From Brevibacterium permense (GTDB lineage: Bacteria > Actinomycetota > Actinomycetes > Actinomycetales > Brevibacteriaceae): a stretch of 64,000 nucleotides of DNA. The position numbers and the translations under genes were made by a program. Each line of letters starts with the position of its first letter. Position 1 is the first letter of the stretch. The stretch lies in NCBI RefSeq assembly GCF_025506275.1, contig NZ_QYCP01000082.1, positions 43,939 to 107,938 on the forward strand, given 5' to 3'. Below the pieces are notes generated by a model. That model saw nothing but the letters and a program-made list of their open reading frames with translations. It had not been told where the DNA came from and did no database searches. Of the stretch, positions 44,013-53,343 are shown one piece after another.

Positions 44013-45434
44013 ATGGTCACCTTGGAACAGATCTGGTCACGCACAGAACTCGCGCTCGAGGTCATCGTCGATTCACCCACCGCAGCGGAGCAGAATGTCA
44101 CGATCGTCCACTCCTCGGAGCTGCCGGAGGTTGACGAATGGCTGGCCGGCGGTGAGGTGCTTCTGACGATCGGTGTAGGTCAGGACCTCGGCGGGGAGAC
44201 GGTCAGGGACTATGTGCGCCGCCTCAAGGCCGTCGGCGTTCATGCACTCGGCATCGGGCTGGGCTCCGACCTGCCGTGGCAGCAGGTCCCACCGAAGCTC
44301 GTCGCCGCCGCGCAGGAGGCGGGGCTGGCGCTGTTCGGGGTGCCCGAGCCCGTTCCGTTCGTCGCCGTCGTCGATGCCTTCACCCGGATGCGTGAGGCCG
44401 AGACCAACCGGGAGCTGACCCGGGCGAGCAGCGCCGCCCGCCGTTTCGCGACCGCATTGGCCGGCGAGGGGCCCGCGGCTCTCGTGGCCGACCTGGCGGA
44501 GACGCTGAAGGCGCCGGTCCGGGTCGTCTCGCCAACCGGCAGAGCGTTGAGCGGGGACGATGCCGAGGACGACGTGCGTTCGGCACTCATCGAGGAATCG
44601 GCGAAATCGACTGCGGGGCCCCGCCTGATCCGCACGAGCTCGCGGATCGTCGAGGCCGTTCCGATCGGGGGTGACCATCCGCTCGGATGGATCCTCACCC
44701 CCGCCGAGGCGGCCGGCTCCCCGAAGACGCGTGCCCTGCTGCTGTCGACCGCCTCGGCGCTGTTGGCGATGTCGCTGGCAGATCTGCCCGTTCCCTCCGG
44801 TCGGGCGCTGCTCTTCGAGGCCGATCTGAGTGAGGACGAAGCGCGCGGGGAGTGGACGCGGGCGACGGGGCTGGCGCCGGTGGCGACGGTGGGGATGCGC
44901 ATCTTCGGGGGAGTCCGCGGGGACTTCGCCGAACGCCTCATCGCCGACATCGTCGGCGGGAGTCTGCATACTCGCACCGGTTCGCTCCTCGGAGTCATCG
45001 GCGCGCGAGAGCGGGGACTCGATGCGTTGGTGACGACGGCCGCCGAGGTCGCTGGCCTGGAGGAGCTCGCGGAGAAGAGACTGCCCTTGGGACACCTCCA
45101 TCACACGTGGATGCTGTGGCGGACGCAGCACGAGTCCGAGGCCTCCGAGGTCAGGGCGCTGCTGTCGGCGGTCGAAGAGGAGGCCGCCGACCGGTTCGTC
45201 GATCGGGTTCTCGGCGAACTCTTCCGGGCCCGCGGCGGTCAGGAGCTGTTGGAGACTCTGCGGACCTATATCGCCGAGTCCGGAGCACGGGAGCGCATCG
45301 CCGCCCAGTTGGGCATCCATCGGCACACGGTGCGGGCACGGTTGGCGAAGATCGAAACGCTGCTCGGCCGCGACCTCTCCCGCGCCGAGACGCTGCAGGC
45401 GGTGTCGTTGGCTCTCGAGCTTGCCGAAATCTAG
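44013..45434 (+). CDS. PucR/CdaR-family transcriptional regulator
   Basis: The product is 473 aa from ATG 44013 (MVTLEQIW). The N-terminal PucR-like domain includes LEVIVDSPTAAEQNVTIVHSSELPEVDEWLAGGEVLLTIG. A middle GGDEF-like region follows, then the C-terminal PucR HTH with ETLRTYIAESGARERIAAQLG and IHRHTVRARLAKIETLLGRDLS. PucR-type regulators activate purine, amino-acid or guanidino catabolism in response to pathway metabolites. TAGAAT ends about 7 nt before the ATG and there is no Shine-Dalgarno, suggesting a leaderless mRNA. It is divergent from the ureohydrolase operon and most likely controls it. Confidence 0.9.
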   Translation: MVTLEQIWSRTELALEVIVDSPTAAEQNVTIVHSSELPEVDEWLAGGEVLLTIGVGQDLGGETVRDYVRRLKAVGVHALGIGLGSDLPWQQVPPKLVAAAQEAGLALFGVPEPVPFVAVVDAFTRMREAETNRELTRASSAARRFATALAGEGPAALVADLAETLKAPVRVVSPTGRALSGDDAEDDVRSALIEESAKSTAGPRLIRTSSRIVEAVPIGGDHPLGWILTPAEAAGSPKTRALLLSTASALLAMSLADLPVPSGRALLFEADLSEDEARGEWTRATGLAPVATVGMRIFGGVRGDFAERLIADIVGGSLHTRTGSLLGVIGARERGLDALVTTAAEVAGLEELAEKRLPLGHLHHTWMLWRTQHESEASEVRALLSAVEEEAADRFVDRVLGELFRARGGQELLETLRTYIAESGARERIAAQLGIHRHTVRARLAKIETLLGRDLSRAETLQAVSLALELAEI

Positions 45435-45488
45435 GTGCACCTCTCACCGACCGCGCGGCCCGGTGGTCTGTGCGGCTGTGCTCGCTGA

Positions 45489-46676
45489 CTACTTCTCGAA
45501 GTGTTCGATGTGGAAGCGTTCGGCGATCTCAAGCACTCGGGCGAGGGCTTCGTCTTCGCCGATGCTGATGCGCACACCGGCCCCGAGGTTGCGCACGGCC
45601 ACGGCCTGATCGACGCAGGCATCTTCGAAGGCATCAGATTTCTCACCCAGCGGCAGCCAGACATAGTTCGCCTGTGCTTCGGGCACCTCCCAGCCCTGTT
45701 CGCGCAGTGCAGCTGCGAAGGCATCGCGGGTCTGTGCGATCTCGCCGGCCCGCTCGAGCACCTCGTCCCAATGATTGAGGGATTCGAGGGCGGCTGCCTG
45801 GCTGAGGTCGGTGACGCCGAAGGGGATGACGGCCTTGAGCAGCCCGTCGATGACCGGCGGATGGGCGACGGCGTAGCCGACACGCAGCCCGGCGAGTCCA
45901 TGCGCCTTGGAGAAGGTGCGGAGCAGAACGAGATTCGGATAGTCGCGGACAAGACCGAGTCCATCGGCTCGCCGGGGTTCGGTGGCGAACTCCCAGTACG
46001 CTTCGTCGAGCGCGACGAGGACGTGGTCAGGTACCTTGTCGAGGAAGGCGCGGACCTCGTCGTCGCGCAGGACCGGGCCGGTCGGGTTGTTCGGTGAGCA
46101 CAGGATGATGAGACGGGTGTCTTCGGTGATCGCCGCCGCCATCGCGTCGAGGTCGTGACGGCCCTCTGCCGTCAGCGGAACCTCGTGGCGAGTCGAACCG
46201 ACGAGCCCGGTGGTCTGCGGATACATCTCGAACGACGGCCACGGATAGATCGCCTCGGTGGTGGCGTCCGAGGTGATCTGGGTCAGCGCGACGAGCAGTT
46301 CGCTGGCACCGGTGGTGACGACGAGCTGATCCAGCCCGACTCCGAGGCGGCCGGCCAGTCCCTGGCGCAGCGCCAGTGCCGCATCGTCGGGGTAGAGCGC
46401 GGGGTTCGTCGCGTGAGCGACCATGGTGTCGAGGACTGCCGGCAGGGGAGGCAGGAAGTTCTCGTTCGAGGAGAGCTTGAACGACTTGAGACCCTCGACC
46501 TGGCGGGGAGGTTTGCCCGGAATATAGGGCGGGAAGGTCTCCAGAGCGGCCCGCAGTCGCGGTGACGGTGCCGAGGGAGCGGACGCCGAAACGGTGGATC
46601 CGGATGCACTCGAGGATGAGGTCCTGGGCACGGAGGTGGAAGCAGAATCTGAAGCAGCGGGGTCGGAGGCGTTCAT
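45489..46676 (-). CDS. HisC-like class I/II aminotransferase
   Basis: The product is 395 aa. The first roughly 40 residues are Ser/Ala/Pro-rich and non-conserved; the fold starts at LRAALETFPPYIPGKP. PLP-enzyme motifs are SFKLSSNENFLPPLP, VTTGASELLVALTQ, CSPNNPTGPVL, VALDEAYWEF and the Schiff-base Lys in RTFSKAHGLAGLRVGYAV. The family covers histidinol-phosphate and aromatic aminotransferases, and related enzymes take other amino acids. It is convergent with pucR and not next to other his genes. That allows two readings: a general aromatic/histidinol-phosphate enzyme, or the transaminase step of the neighbouring guanidino pathway. Confidence 0.9.
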   Translation of the reverse strand: MNASDPAASDSASTSVPRTSSSSASGSTVSASAPSAPSPRLRAALETFPPYIPGKPPRQVEGLKSFKLSSNENFLPPLPAVLDTMVAHATNPALYPDDAALALRQGLAGRLGVGLDQLVVTTGASELLVALTQITSDATTEAIYPWPSFEMYPQTTGLVGSTRHEVPLTAEGRHDLDAMAAAITEDTRLIILCSPNNPTGPVLRDDEVRAFLDKVPDHVLVALDEAYWEFATEPRRADGLGLVRDYPNLVLLRTFSKAHGLAGLRVGYAVAHPPVIDGLLKAVIPFGVTDLSQAAALESLNHWDEVLERAGEIAQTRDAFAAALREQGWEVPEAQANYVWLPLGEKSDAFEDACVDQAVAVRNLGAGVRISIGEDEALARVLEIAERFHIEHFEK

Positions 46677-46746
46677 GGACTCATGATGTCACAGCGGATC
46701 AGCGCTGCCTCCACGTCCCGGAGTGATCAGACGGCCTCGACGAGGA

Positions 46747-47532
46747 TCACCAGGGCTTCTCCGGGGTCGACCTGCCTCCCTCGCCGCCGGGGCCCTGCTG
46801 TTGCTGCTGTCGTTCGGAGTCCTCGCGGCGCTTCTCAAGCTCGTCCCGCTTCTTCTCACGTTCGGACTTACCTGAGGAATCGTCCGGCTTCTCCTCATCT
46901 TCCCCAGGGTCCTGGCCTTCATCTCCGGAGGATTTCTCGTCCCCGGAGTCCTTTTCCTGCGAATCCTCGTCCTCGGACTCGCTGTCGTCGGTTCCCTCGT
47001 CCTTGGCCTTCTCGCCCTGCTTCTTGTCCTCGACGCGTTCCTTCGCCTGGCTGCTCTTCTGCTTCTCTTCGCTCTTCTTCGGCTGGCATTCCTCAGGCGC
47101 GTCTTCGAGGGTCTTCAGCGACCGGTCGTAGAGTTCCTGCGACTGGTCGGGGTCCTGCGAGGCGATCTGATCTGCCTGCTTCTCATAGACGTAGGACAGG
47201 TTGATCCGCACAGCACATTCGGCCGAGGTCGGAGCGATCTCCAAGGCGGCTTCGAGATCGGTCTGGGCCGCATCGAAGTCGCCGACGGCAGCCTCGGCGG
47301 TGCCGCGGTTGAAGTAGCCGATATGGCGTTGGAACGGGCTGACCCGTAGGAACGCCGTTGCCGCTTTCTTGGCACCGGGGAAGTCATTCGAGGTGTATCT
47401 GACCTGCGAGGCGGTTCCGAAGTATGTGGCCATGGCGATATAGCCGAACACCAGGGCGAATATCGTACCGAGGATGAGGTTGATCTTCGTGATCCGACGC
47501 AGCCGTGACCACAGATTCTGCAGGCGGTTCAT
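46747..47532 (-). CDS. Membrane-anchored TPR protein with charged C-terminal tail (BatC-like)
   Basis: The product is 261 aa from ATG 47532. One membrane helix lies near the N-terminus (INLILGTIFALVFGYIAMA). TPR-like helices follow (GYFNRGTAEAAVGDFDAAQTDLEAALEIAP, residues about 75-105). The last 120 residues are an extreme Glu/Asp/Lys/Ser tail ending in Gln/Gly-rich sequence. TPR proteins occupy the BatC position in MoxR/vWA operons. It overlaps the preceding vWA gene by 4 bp and is the last gene of the operon. Confidence 0.75.
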   Translation of the reverse strand: MNRLQNLWSRLRRITKINLILGTIFALVFGYIAMATYFGTASQVRYTSNDFPGAKKAATAFLRVSPFQRHIGYFNRGTAEAAVGDFDAAQTDLEAALEIAPTSAECAVRINLSYVYEKQADQIASQDPDQSQELYDRSLKTLEDAPEECQPKKSEEKQKSSQAKERVEDKKQGEKAKDEGTDDSESEDEDSQEKDSGDEKSSGDEGQDPGEDEEKPDDSSGKSEREKKRDELEKRREDSERQQQQQGPGGEGGRSTPEKPW

Positions 47533-48686
47533 CGCGGACCTCCCTGGTGGGGCACCGCCTGGTAGGGAACCGATCCGCTGGGACCGGCTGGACCACCGGG
47601 ACCGTACGGTCCGGGTGGGCCGCCTCGGCGAGGGCGCTTGGGGGTGATCGCTTTGAGGCGAAGGTATTCGCGGACACCGAAGACGAGCTCCACGGCGATC
47701 CACGCGAAGACGAGGATGAGCGGGACCCAATAGTATTCGTCGACGGTGACCCGGCCGTCCTTCTTCACCAGGGCCTGATCGTATTTCGGGGCGGTGTAGA
47801 CGCTGGAGATCGCGCCGTTTCCGTCGCGGTGGTGGTAGTCGACGCCGAGGTCCGAGGCGATCTGGCGCAGGTTGCCCTCGTCGATCTTCGAGATTCCCGG
47901 ATTGCCGTTGCGGTCCTGGATGTACTCGGGAGGTGCCTGATCGTCATCTGGGTCATCGGGGTCGCCGATGCCGGGCGCATTGCCGGGATCACCGACACCG
48001 GAGCCGTAGCCGAAAGGCTGGCTGTCGCGCATCTTCCCGCCTTGATCGGTGCCGTATCCGAAGACGGCGCCGCTGTCGATGCGGGAGGCGAAGGGCGACC
48101 ACGACTCCGGATTCTCCGATACGGTCTGCTCACCGTCGCCGAAGTAGAACACGACGTTCTTGTTCTCCGGACGGTCCTCATCGTTCGAGGTCATCCGCTT
48201 ATCGAGCTCTTCACCGGCCTCGGTGATCGATGAGCCTCTGGAATTCATGGATGATTCGGGTTCGAGGACGTCGACGGCGGAGGCGAAGGCTGCGTGATCG
48301 GTCGTCAGCGGCATCACAGTGGCTGCGGTCGAAGCGAAGGTGATGATGCTCAGCCGGGTGCCGGGGAAGGCGTCGGCGAGTTCGAGCATGTCCTTCTTGA
48401 CTCCCTCGAGGCGGGTGTCGTCCCCGTCGAAATCCTCGGCGGCCATCGACGTCGTGACGTCGACGACGAAGTACACATCGGCTCGTGCCTCGTACTCCTC
48501 GGTCGAGGATTTGATGGGGATGCCGGGGCGTGCCAGTGCTATGGCGAGCACGGCGACGACACCCATGCGGGCGAACCACTTCCAGCGTGCTCCGTCGCCG
48601 CGAACGGCGGGGATGATGCACACAGTGAGCAGGGCGAGGACGATGAAGCCCCAGCCGAACCAGGTGAAGACGGGATCGAAGATCAT
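47529..48686 (-). CDS. von Willebrand factor A domain membrane protein (BatA/BatB-like, second)
   Basis: The product is 385 aa from ATG 48686. Two N-terminal helices flank a short loop. The vWA domain begins YFVVDVTTSMAAEDFDG, where the MIDAS reads DxTxS instead of DxSxS; the rest (ITFASTAATVMPLTTD, NVVFYFGDGEQTV) is typical. A linker rich in Gly/Asp/Pro (residues about 215-255) and a C-terminal helix with a Pro/Gly-rich tail follow. BatA/B proteins act in the envelope with MoxR ATPases. It is coupled to the other vWA gene by a 4-bp overlap. Confidence 0.88.
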   Translation of the reverse strand: MIFDPVFTWFGWGFIVLALLTVCIIPAVRGDGARWKWFARMGVVAVLAIALARPGIPIKSSTEEYEARADVYFVVDVTTSMAAEDFDGDDTRLEGVKKDMLELADAFPGTRLSIITFASTAATVMPLTTDHAAFASAVDVLEPESSMNSRGSSITEAGEELDKRMTSNDEDRPENKNVVFYFGDGEQTVSENPESWSPFASRIDSGAVFGYGTDQGGKMRDSQPFGYGSGVGDPGNAPGIGDPDDPDDDQAPPEYIQDRNGNPGISKIDEGNLRQIASDLGVDYHHRDGNGAISSVYTAPKYDQALVKKDGRVTVDEYYWVPLILVFAWIAVELVFGVREYLRLKAITPKRPRRGGPPGPYGPGGPAGPSGSVPYQAVPHQGGPR

Positions 48687-49657
48687 GATTTCGTCCTCCA
48701 CGCCAGTACGAACACTCCGGCGAGGCCGAATACGGCGAGTGCGAGCGGAACCACCGGCATATCGTGGACGATCGTGTACGAACGGCCGGGGGTGTTCGCC
48801 GCTTCCTGGCTCTGGATCTCCTCGACGATGCGGTCGATCGTCGAGGCCGAACCCATGTCGAACTGTTCGCCGCCGGTACGGTCGGACACGGATTGCAGCT
48901 CCTTCGTCTGAGTGGTCGTCAGCACCGAGGGAGGGGAGAGACTGTAGACACGGACCTTCGCGTCGACGGCGATATCGGCGGCTTCGTTGAGCTCGAAGAG
49001 CGGCTCACCGGCGAGCATATTGTCCGTGGCGAAGATGATCGACCGGGACCGGTCCTCGTCCTGCCGGTCGAAGTTGTCGACGCAGCTGACGAGCCCGTCG
49101 CCGATGAGCGAGGAGCCGCCGATGTTCGGGGGCGAAGTCGACCACGAATAGTCGGTGCCCTCTGCGCCCCAGGTGCGGAACCCCTCCTCGGCCTCGGCGA
49201 GGTAGTTCTGGACCATGTCGTAGTCGTCTGTGAGCGGGAATGCGGAGACCGCGGTGGCATTGAACACGGTCAGGCCGATGCGTTCGCCGTCGAAGCGGTC
49301 GACGAGTTCCTGGTAGGACTCGAGCAGATCGGCATCGTAGCCGAGCATCGACCCGGACACATCGAGGCAGAGCATGACATCGCGCATCTTCCGCTCCGGG
49401 TTGACCGTCTCCACCCAAGCCGGACGTGCGACTCCCGCCAGCGCTGACAGCCCGGTGAGGACGATGACTCCGAGGAGGGCGACCGTGGTCACCAGTCGTC
49501 TGCGCATGGCCCTGCGGAAACTCGGCAGGCTCGTCATCCGCCCGCTGTGGGCCACGGCCAAAGAGGACTCCGTCGACTTCGGACGGCGGAACCAGAAGAC
49601 TGCGGCTGCGGCGAGGGCCAGCAGGATGAGCGCCAGCCACCAGAACATCAGGACCAT
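48683..49657 (-). CDS. von Willebrand factor A domain membrane protein (BatA/BatB-like, first)
   Basis: The product is 324 aa from ATG 49657. Two N-terminal helices (WWLALILLALAAAAVFWF and VTTVALLGVIVLTGLSALAG) precede a vWA domain with an intact MIDAS (MLCLDVSGSMLGYD), GLTVFNATAVSAFPLTDD and RSIIFATDNMLAGEP. A C-terminal helix (VVPLALAVFGLAGVFVLAW) anchors the end. It probably assembles with the second vWA protein and MoxR. It overlaps the upstream small membrane protein gene by 10 bp. Confidence 0.9.
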   Translation of the reverse strand: MVLMFWWLALILLALAAAAVFWFRRPKSTESSLAVAHSGRMTSLPSFRRAMRRRLVTTVALLGVIVLTGLSALAGVARPAWVETVNPERKMRDVMLCLDVSGSMLGYDADLLESYQELVDRFDGERIGLTVFNATAVSAFPLTDDYDMVQNYLAEAEEGFRTWGAEGTDYSWSTSPPNIGGSSLIGDGLVSCVDNFDRQDEDRSRSIIFATDNMLAGEPLFELNEAADIAVDAKVRVYSLSPPSVLTTTQTKELQSVSDRTGGEQFDMGSASTIDRIVEEIQSQEAANTPGRSYTIVHDMPVVPLALAVFGLAGVFVLAWRTKS

Positions 49658-50100
49658 CGCGCCACCAACTTCCGGGCCTCGGCGATCTGAGGCTGCAGAC
49701 CGGCCGGTTCGGCCTCGGCGAACTCCGCCTCGTAGAGGCCGAGCAGGCACTGCGCGAGGTCGTCGAGACCGGCGACTGCCGCATCGCGGTAGGTCAGGTG
49801 CTCGGCTTTGACGCCCCAGGCGTCATGGGCGAATTCGCGCACGATCGTCGCCAGCTGCTGTGCCGATTCGCGCACGTCCGCCGATTCTGCGGTCAGGCCC
49901 GTCTCCACGGCGCTGATGCGGGTGAGGTAGGTGCTGCGCACGGGAATCGGGATGCGCGGTCCGTCCGCTGCGGCGACTCCGGCGGCGGCGCGGAAGAGCG
50001 GGGCGAAGAGGTTTCCGCACGCCAGCAGCAGGACGAAGCAGGCTGCCACGTACCACGCCGGTGAGACCTCCAGGGGCCCGATGAGTTCAGCGGGGCCCAC
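49648..50100 (-). CDS. Small membrane protein of MoxR/vWA operon
   Basis: The product is 150 aa with a GTG start. One hydrophobic segment (YVAACFVLLLACGNLFAPLF) is followed by a cytosolic helical domain with many acidic residues. It sits where Bat operons often encode a DUF4381-like protein, but I cannot assign the family with certainty. It overlaps DUF58 by 14 bp and the first vWA gene by 10 bp, so it is surely part of the operon. Confidence 0.7.
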   Translation of the reverse strand: MGPAELIGPLEVSPAWYVAACFVLLLACGNLFAPLFRAAAGVAAADGPRIPIPVRSTYLTRISAVETGLTAESADVRESAQQLATIVREFAHDAWGVKAEHLTYRDAAVAGLDDLAQCLLGLYEAEFAEAEPAGLQPQIAEARKLVARWS

Positions 50101-50971
50101 GGCGGTGCCTCAGCAGAAGAGTGTGCAGTCGGCCGAGGGCCGACTTCGGATGGTCGATTTCGATGTGGGCGATGCCCAGCTTGGCGAGAAGGTCGATGCG
50201 CTGCTGACGGCGGGCCGCCTCGGCTAGGGCGAATTCCTGTCGGACCTCGGGTTTCGTCATCACCGAGGTCGGCAGCCCATGGTCGGGTCGGGCGACGTCG
50301 AACGGCGCCGAGGCGGACGGCAGTCCTGCGAGGTCCGCGTCGGTGATCGTGATCCACAGGACCTCATGTTGGGCGCGCAGCCGACGGATCGTCGCTTCGG
50401 CCTCCGGTCCCAGCGGAGCCTGATCGGAGATGACGACCAGCAGCATCCGATGGTTGATGTGGCTGGTGATCCACTGCAGCTGGGTGTTGATCGACCCGGG
50501 GGAGTCGCTGCCGGTCTCGGCGAGGATCTGCTGCAGGAGGTGCTCGAGATGGGCCTCGCTGCCTTTCCGCGGGGAGGCGGTGGTGTGACTGGCATGTCCG
50601 TGGATGAGCATGACGTCGTCGGCGTGGCGGACGGCGAGGTAGCCGACCATCCCGGCCATGAGGATGGCCAGGTGGCGTTTGTCGGCTCCGGCAGAGGTCA
50701 CGGCGTCGAAGTTCCGGGAGGTGTCGACGACGAGGCCGAGGATGTGCCGACGGTGAGCGACATAGCGTTTGACCAGGGGCTCTGTGTGTCTGGCGGTGGC
50801 TTTCCAATCGATGTCGCGGATCTCGTCACCGGGGATGTAGTCTCGCAGGTCGTCGAAGTCGAGGCTGTGGCCGTGGAAGACCGAGGAGTAGTCGCCGTCG
50901 AGGAGGCGCCGGGTCCGCCGATGGGCGTGGATGGTCATCCGCGCCTTGATTCGGTTGAGCAGGACAGTCAT
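50087..50971 (-). CDS. DUF58 domain protein
   Basis: The product is 294 aa, starting MTVLLNRIKARMTIHAHRR. The DUF58 core motif GHSLDFDDLRDYIPGDEIRDIDWKATARHTEPLVKRY is complete. It is followed by a vWA-like fold (LGLVVDTSRNFDAVTSAG, LLVVISDQAPLG). DUF58 proteins are universal companions of MoxR ATPases and are thought to be their client or adaptor. It lies 12 bp downstream of moxR. Confidence 0.93.
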   Translation of the reverse strand: MTVLLNRIKARMTIHAHRRTRRLLDGDYSSVFHGHSLDFDDLRDYIPGDEIRDIDWKATARHTEPLVKRYVAHRRHILGLVVDTSRNFDAVTSAGADKRHLAILMAGMVGYLAVRHADDVMLIHGHASHTTASPRKGSEAHLEHLLQQILAETGSDSPGSINTQLQWITSHINHRMLLVVISDQAPLGPEAEATIRRLRAQHEVLWITITDADLAGLPSASAPFDVARPDHGLPTSVMTKPEVRQEFALAEAARRQQRIDLLAKLGIAHIEIDHPKSALGRLHTLLLRHRRGPR

Positions 50972-50983
50972 CGTGGAGGCCGA

Positions 50984-51979
<996 letters not shown>

Positions 51980-52681
51980 GGTCCCTCAGTCTTTCGGTGT
52001 CACTGGTGCATCGATGCCACGTGTCTTTCGGTGTCACTGTGGTCGTTCAGCCACGCCGTCTGATGCGTTTCTGTGGTCTCCAGCATATTGGCTGGCACTG
52101 ACACGCAACAGCCGGGAACGTTGCAGTGCTGACACACAGAGCAGCGCCGTGTCCGACGTGCCTCCGTCCGTCACCTGCCATTCACAGTGCGGCCATCTCG
52201 TGTCAGGACCGGGCTGTAGCGTCGATGGAACCGACGGACGGATGTGAGGAGGTGCTGTGATGATCGCCTCCGCGCCGACGTGGTCGGTGCCGCACGAAGG
52301 AGTTCGGAATCGTCGGTCGTGGACTCCGCGACATGCCCACAGGCAAAAATTTTTCCTGTGGAAAGCGGTGGAAAACGGAGGTGGAGAACGGGTCGAAAAT
52401 CGGTCCTGAAGCCGCCGATCCCAGCGTCCGCGCAGGTGATCGAACTACATGATTGTCGTTCACAGCCTGTGGACGATTGTGGACGGTGATGACACAGGGT
52501 GTGGAACCTGCAAATGACACTGGTGTAACACTGGATATAGGGGTAAGGTCTAACCCGAACACAACATCTAGTGGTCACCCCTGAGTCTGCGCCTCGTGAT
52601 ATTCATCATGATCGAGCAGTTGACGGGACACGGTCACAGCCATCAGAATGCCGAACTGCACAGCAGAATGAAGGAGTCGTC
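51980..52681. other. 702-bp divergent control region between moxR and nrdH
   Basis: It holds two direct copies of GTCTTTCGGTGTCACTG (about 51989 and 52022) upstream of moxR, and tandem DnaA-box-like TGTGGACGA (52468-52476) and TGTGGACGG (52478-52486) ten bp apart. Two NrdR boxes lie before nrdH. No protein gene was supported in it. Confidence 0.6.
52528..52574 (+). promoter_or_regulatory. Two NrdR boxes upstream of nrdHIEF
   Basis: ACACAACATCTAGTGG (52559-52574) and ACACTGGATATAGGGG (52528-52543) match the NrdR box consensus acaCwAtATaTwgtgt at about 13 and 12 of 16 positions. They are spaced exactly 31 bp apart, the three-turn spacing characteristic of NrdR operators. NrdR represses ribonucleotide reductase operons according to (d)ATP levels. 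Confidence 0.8.
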
Positions 52682-52927
52682 ATGATCACCGTGTACACCA
52701 AGCCAGCTTGCGTCCAGTGCAACGCCACCTACCGTGCTCTCGACGCCAAGGGCCTGAAGTACAAGTCGGTGGATCTCAGCGTCGACGAGAACGCCCTCGA
52801 CGTCGTCAAGGCCATGGGCTACATGCAGGCTCCCGTCGTCGTCACCGACAACGATCACTGGTCGGGCTTCCGTCCGGACAAGATCGCCACCCTGACCGGC
52901 GAACAGTCTGCGTCCGTCGTGGCCTGA
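52682..52927 (+). CDS. nrdH: NrdH-redoxin (glutaredoxin-like)
   Basis: The product is 81 aa behind AAGGAG. The redox motif CVQC is in [20 protein letters not shown], and the NrdH-specific WSGFRPDKI lies near the C-terminus. It passes electrons from thioredoxin reductase to the class Ib ribonucleotide reductase. First gene of nrdHIEF. Confidence 0.96.
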   Translation: MITVYTKPACVQCNATYRALDAKGLKYKSVDLSVDENALDVVKAMGYMQAPVVVTDNDHWSGFRPDKIATLTGEQSASVVA

Positions 52928-52929
52928 CA

Positions 52930-53343
52930 ATGCTGCTGGTCTACTTCTCCGCCAACTCCGAGTACACGCACCGCTTCGTCGCGAAGCTGCGTCACCCGGC
53001 AGTGCGGTTGCCGACGTTGACCAAGGAGCCGACGCTGCGAGTGGATGAGCCATTCGTTCTCGTCACCCCCACCTATGGGGCCGGTCGCAATCGTGGGGCT
53101 GTTCCCAAACAAGTCATCAAGTTCCTCAATGTCGAAGAGAACCGGCGCTATCTGGTCGGTGTCATCGGCGCCGGAAACACGAACTTCGGCATGGACTACT
53201 GCCGCGCGGCCTTCAAGGTCGCGGCAAAGTGTCAAGTACCCCTCATGTATCGAGTCGAACTCCTGGGCACTCAGGAAGATGTCGACGCTGTCAACCTAGG
53301 ATTGGACAAACTGTGCGCGAGCTCGCTGAAGACCGCAATGTAG
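52930..53343 (+). CDS. nrdI: NrdI flavodoxin-like protein
   Basis: The product is 137 aa, starting 2 bp after nrdH. The fold begins [19 protein letters not shown] (NrdI FMN-binding start), with [22 protein letters not shown] and [14 protein letters not shown] downstream. NrdI supplies the oxidant that assembles the Mn2-tyrosyl radical cofactor in NrdF. Its last 31 bp overlap the start of nrdE. Confidence 0.96.
   Translation: MLLVYFSANSEYTHRFVAKLRHPAVRLPTLTKEPTLRVDEPFVLVTPTYGAGRNRGAVPKQVIKFLNVEENRRYLVGVIGAGNTNFGMDYCRAAFKVAAKCQVPLMYRVELLGTQEDVDAVNLGLDKLCASSLKTAM

Noticed and set aside
49480..49495. TGGTCACCA as another TetR operator
   Set aside because: It lies inside the first vWA gene of the MoxR operon and is expected by chance; it shows that the 9-mer at 26698 is weak evidence by itself.
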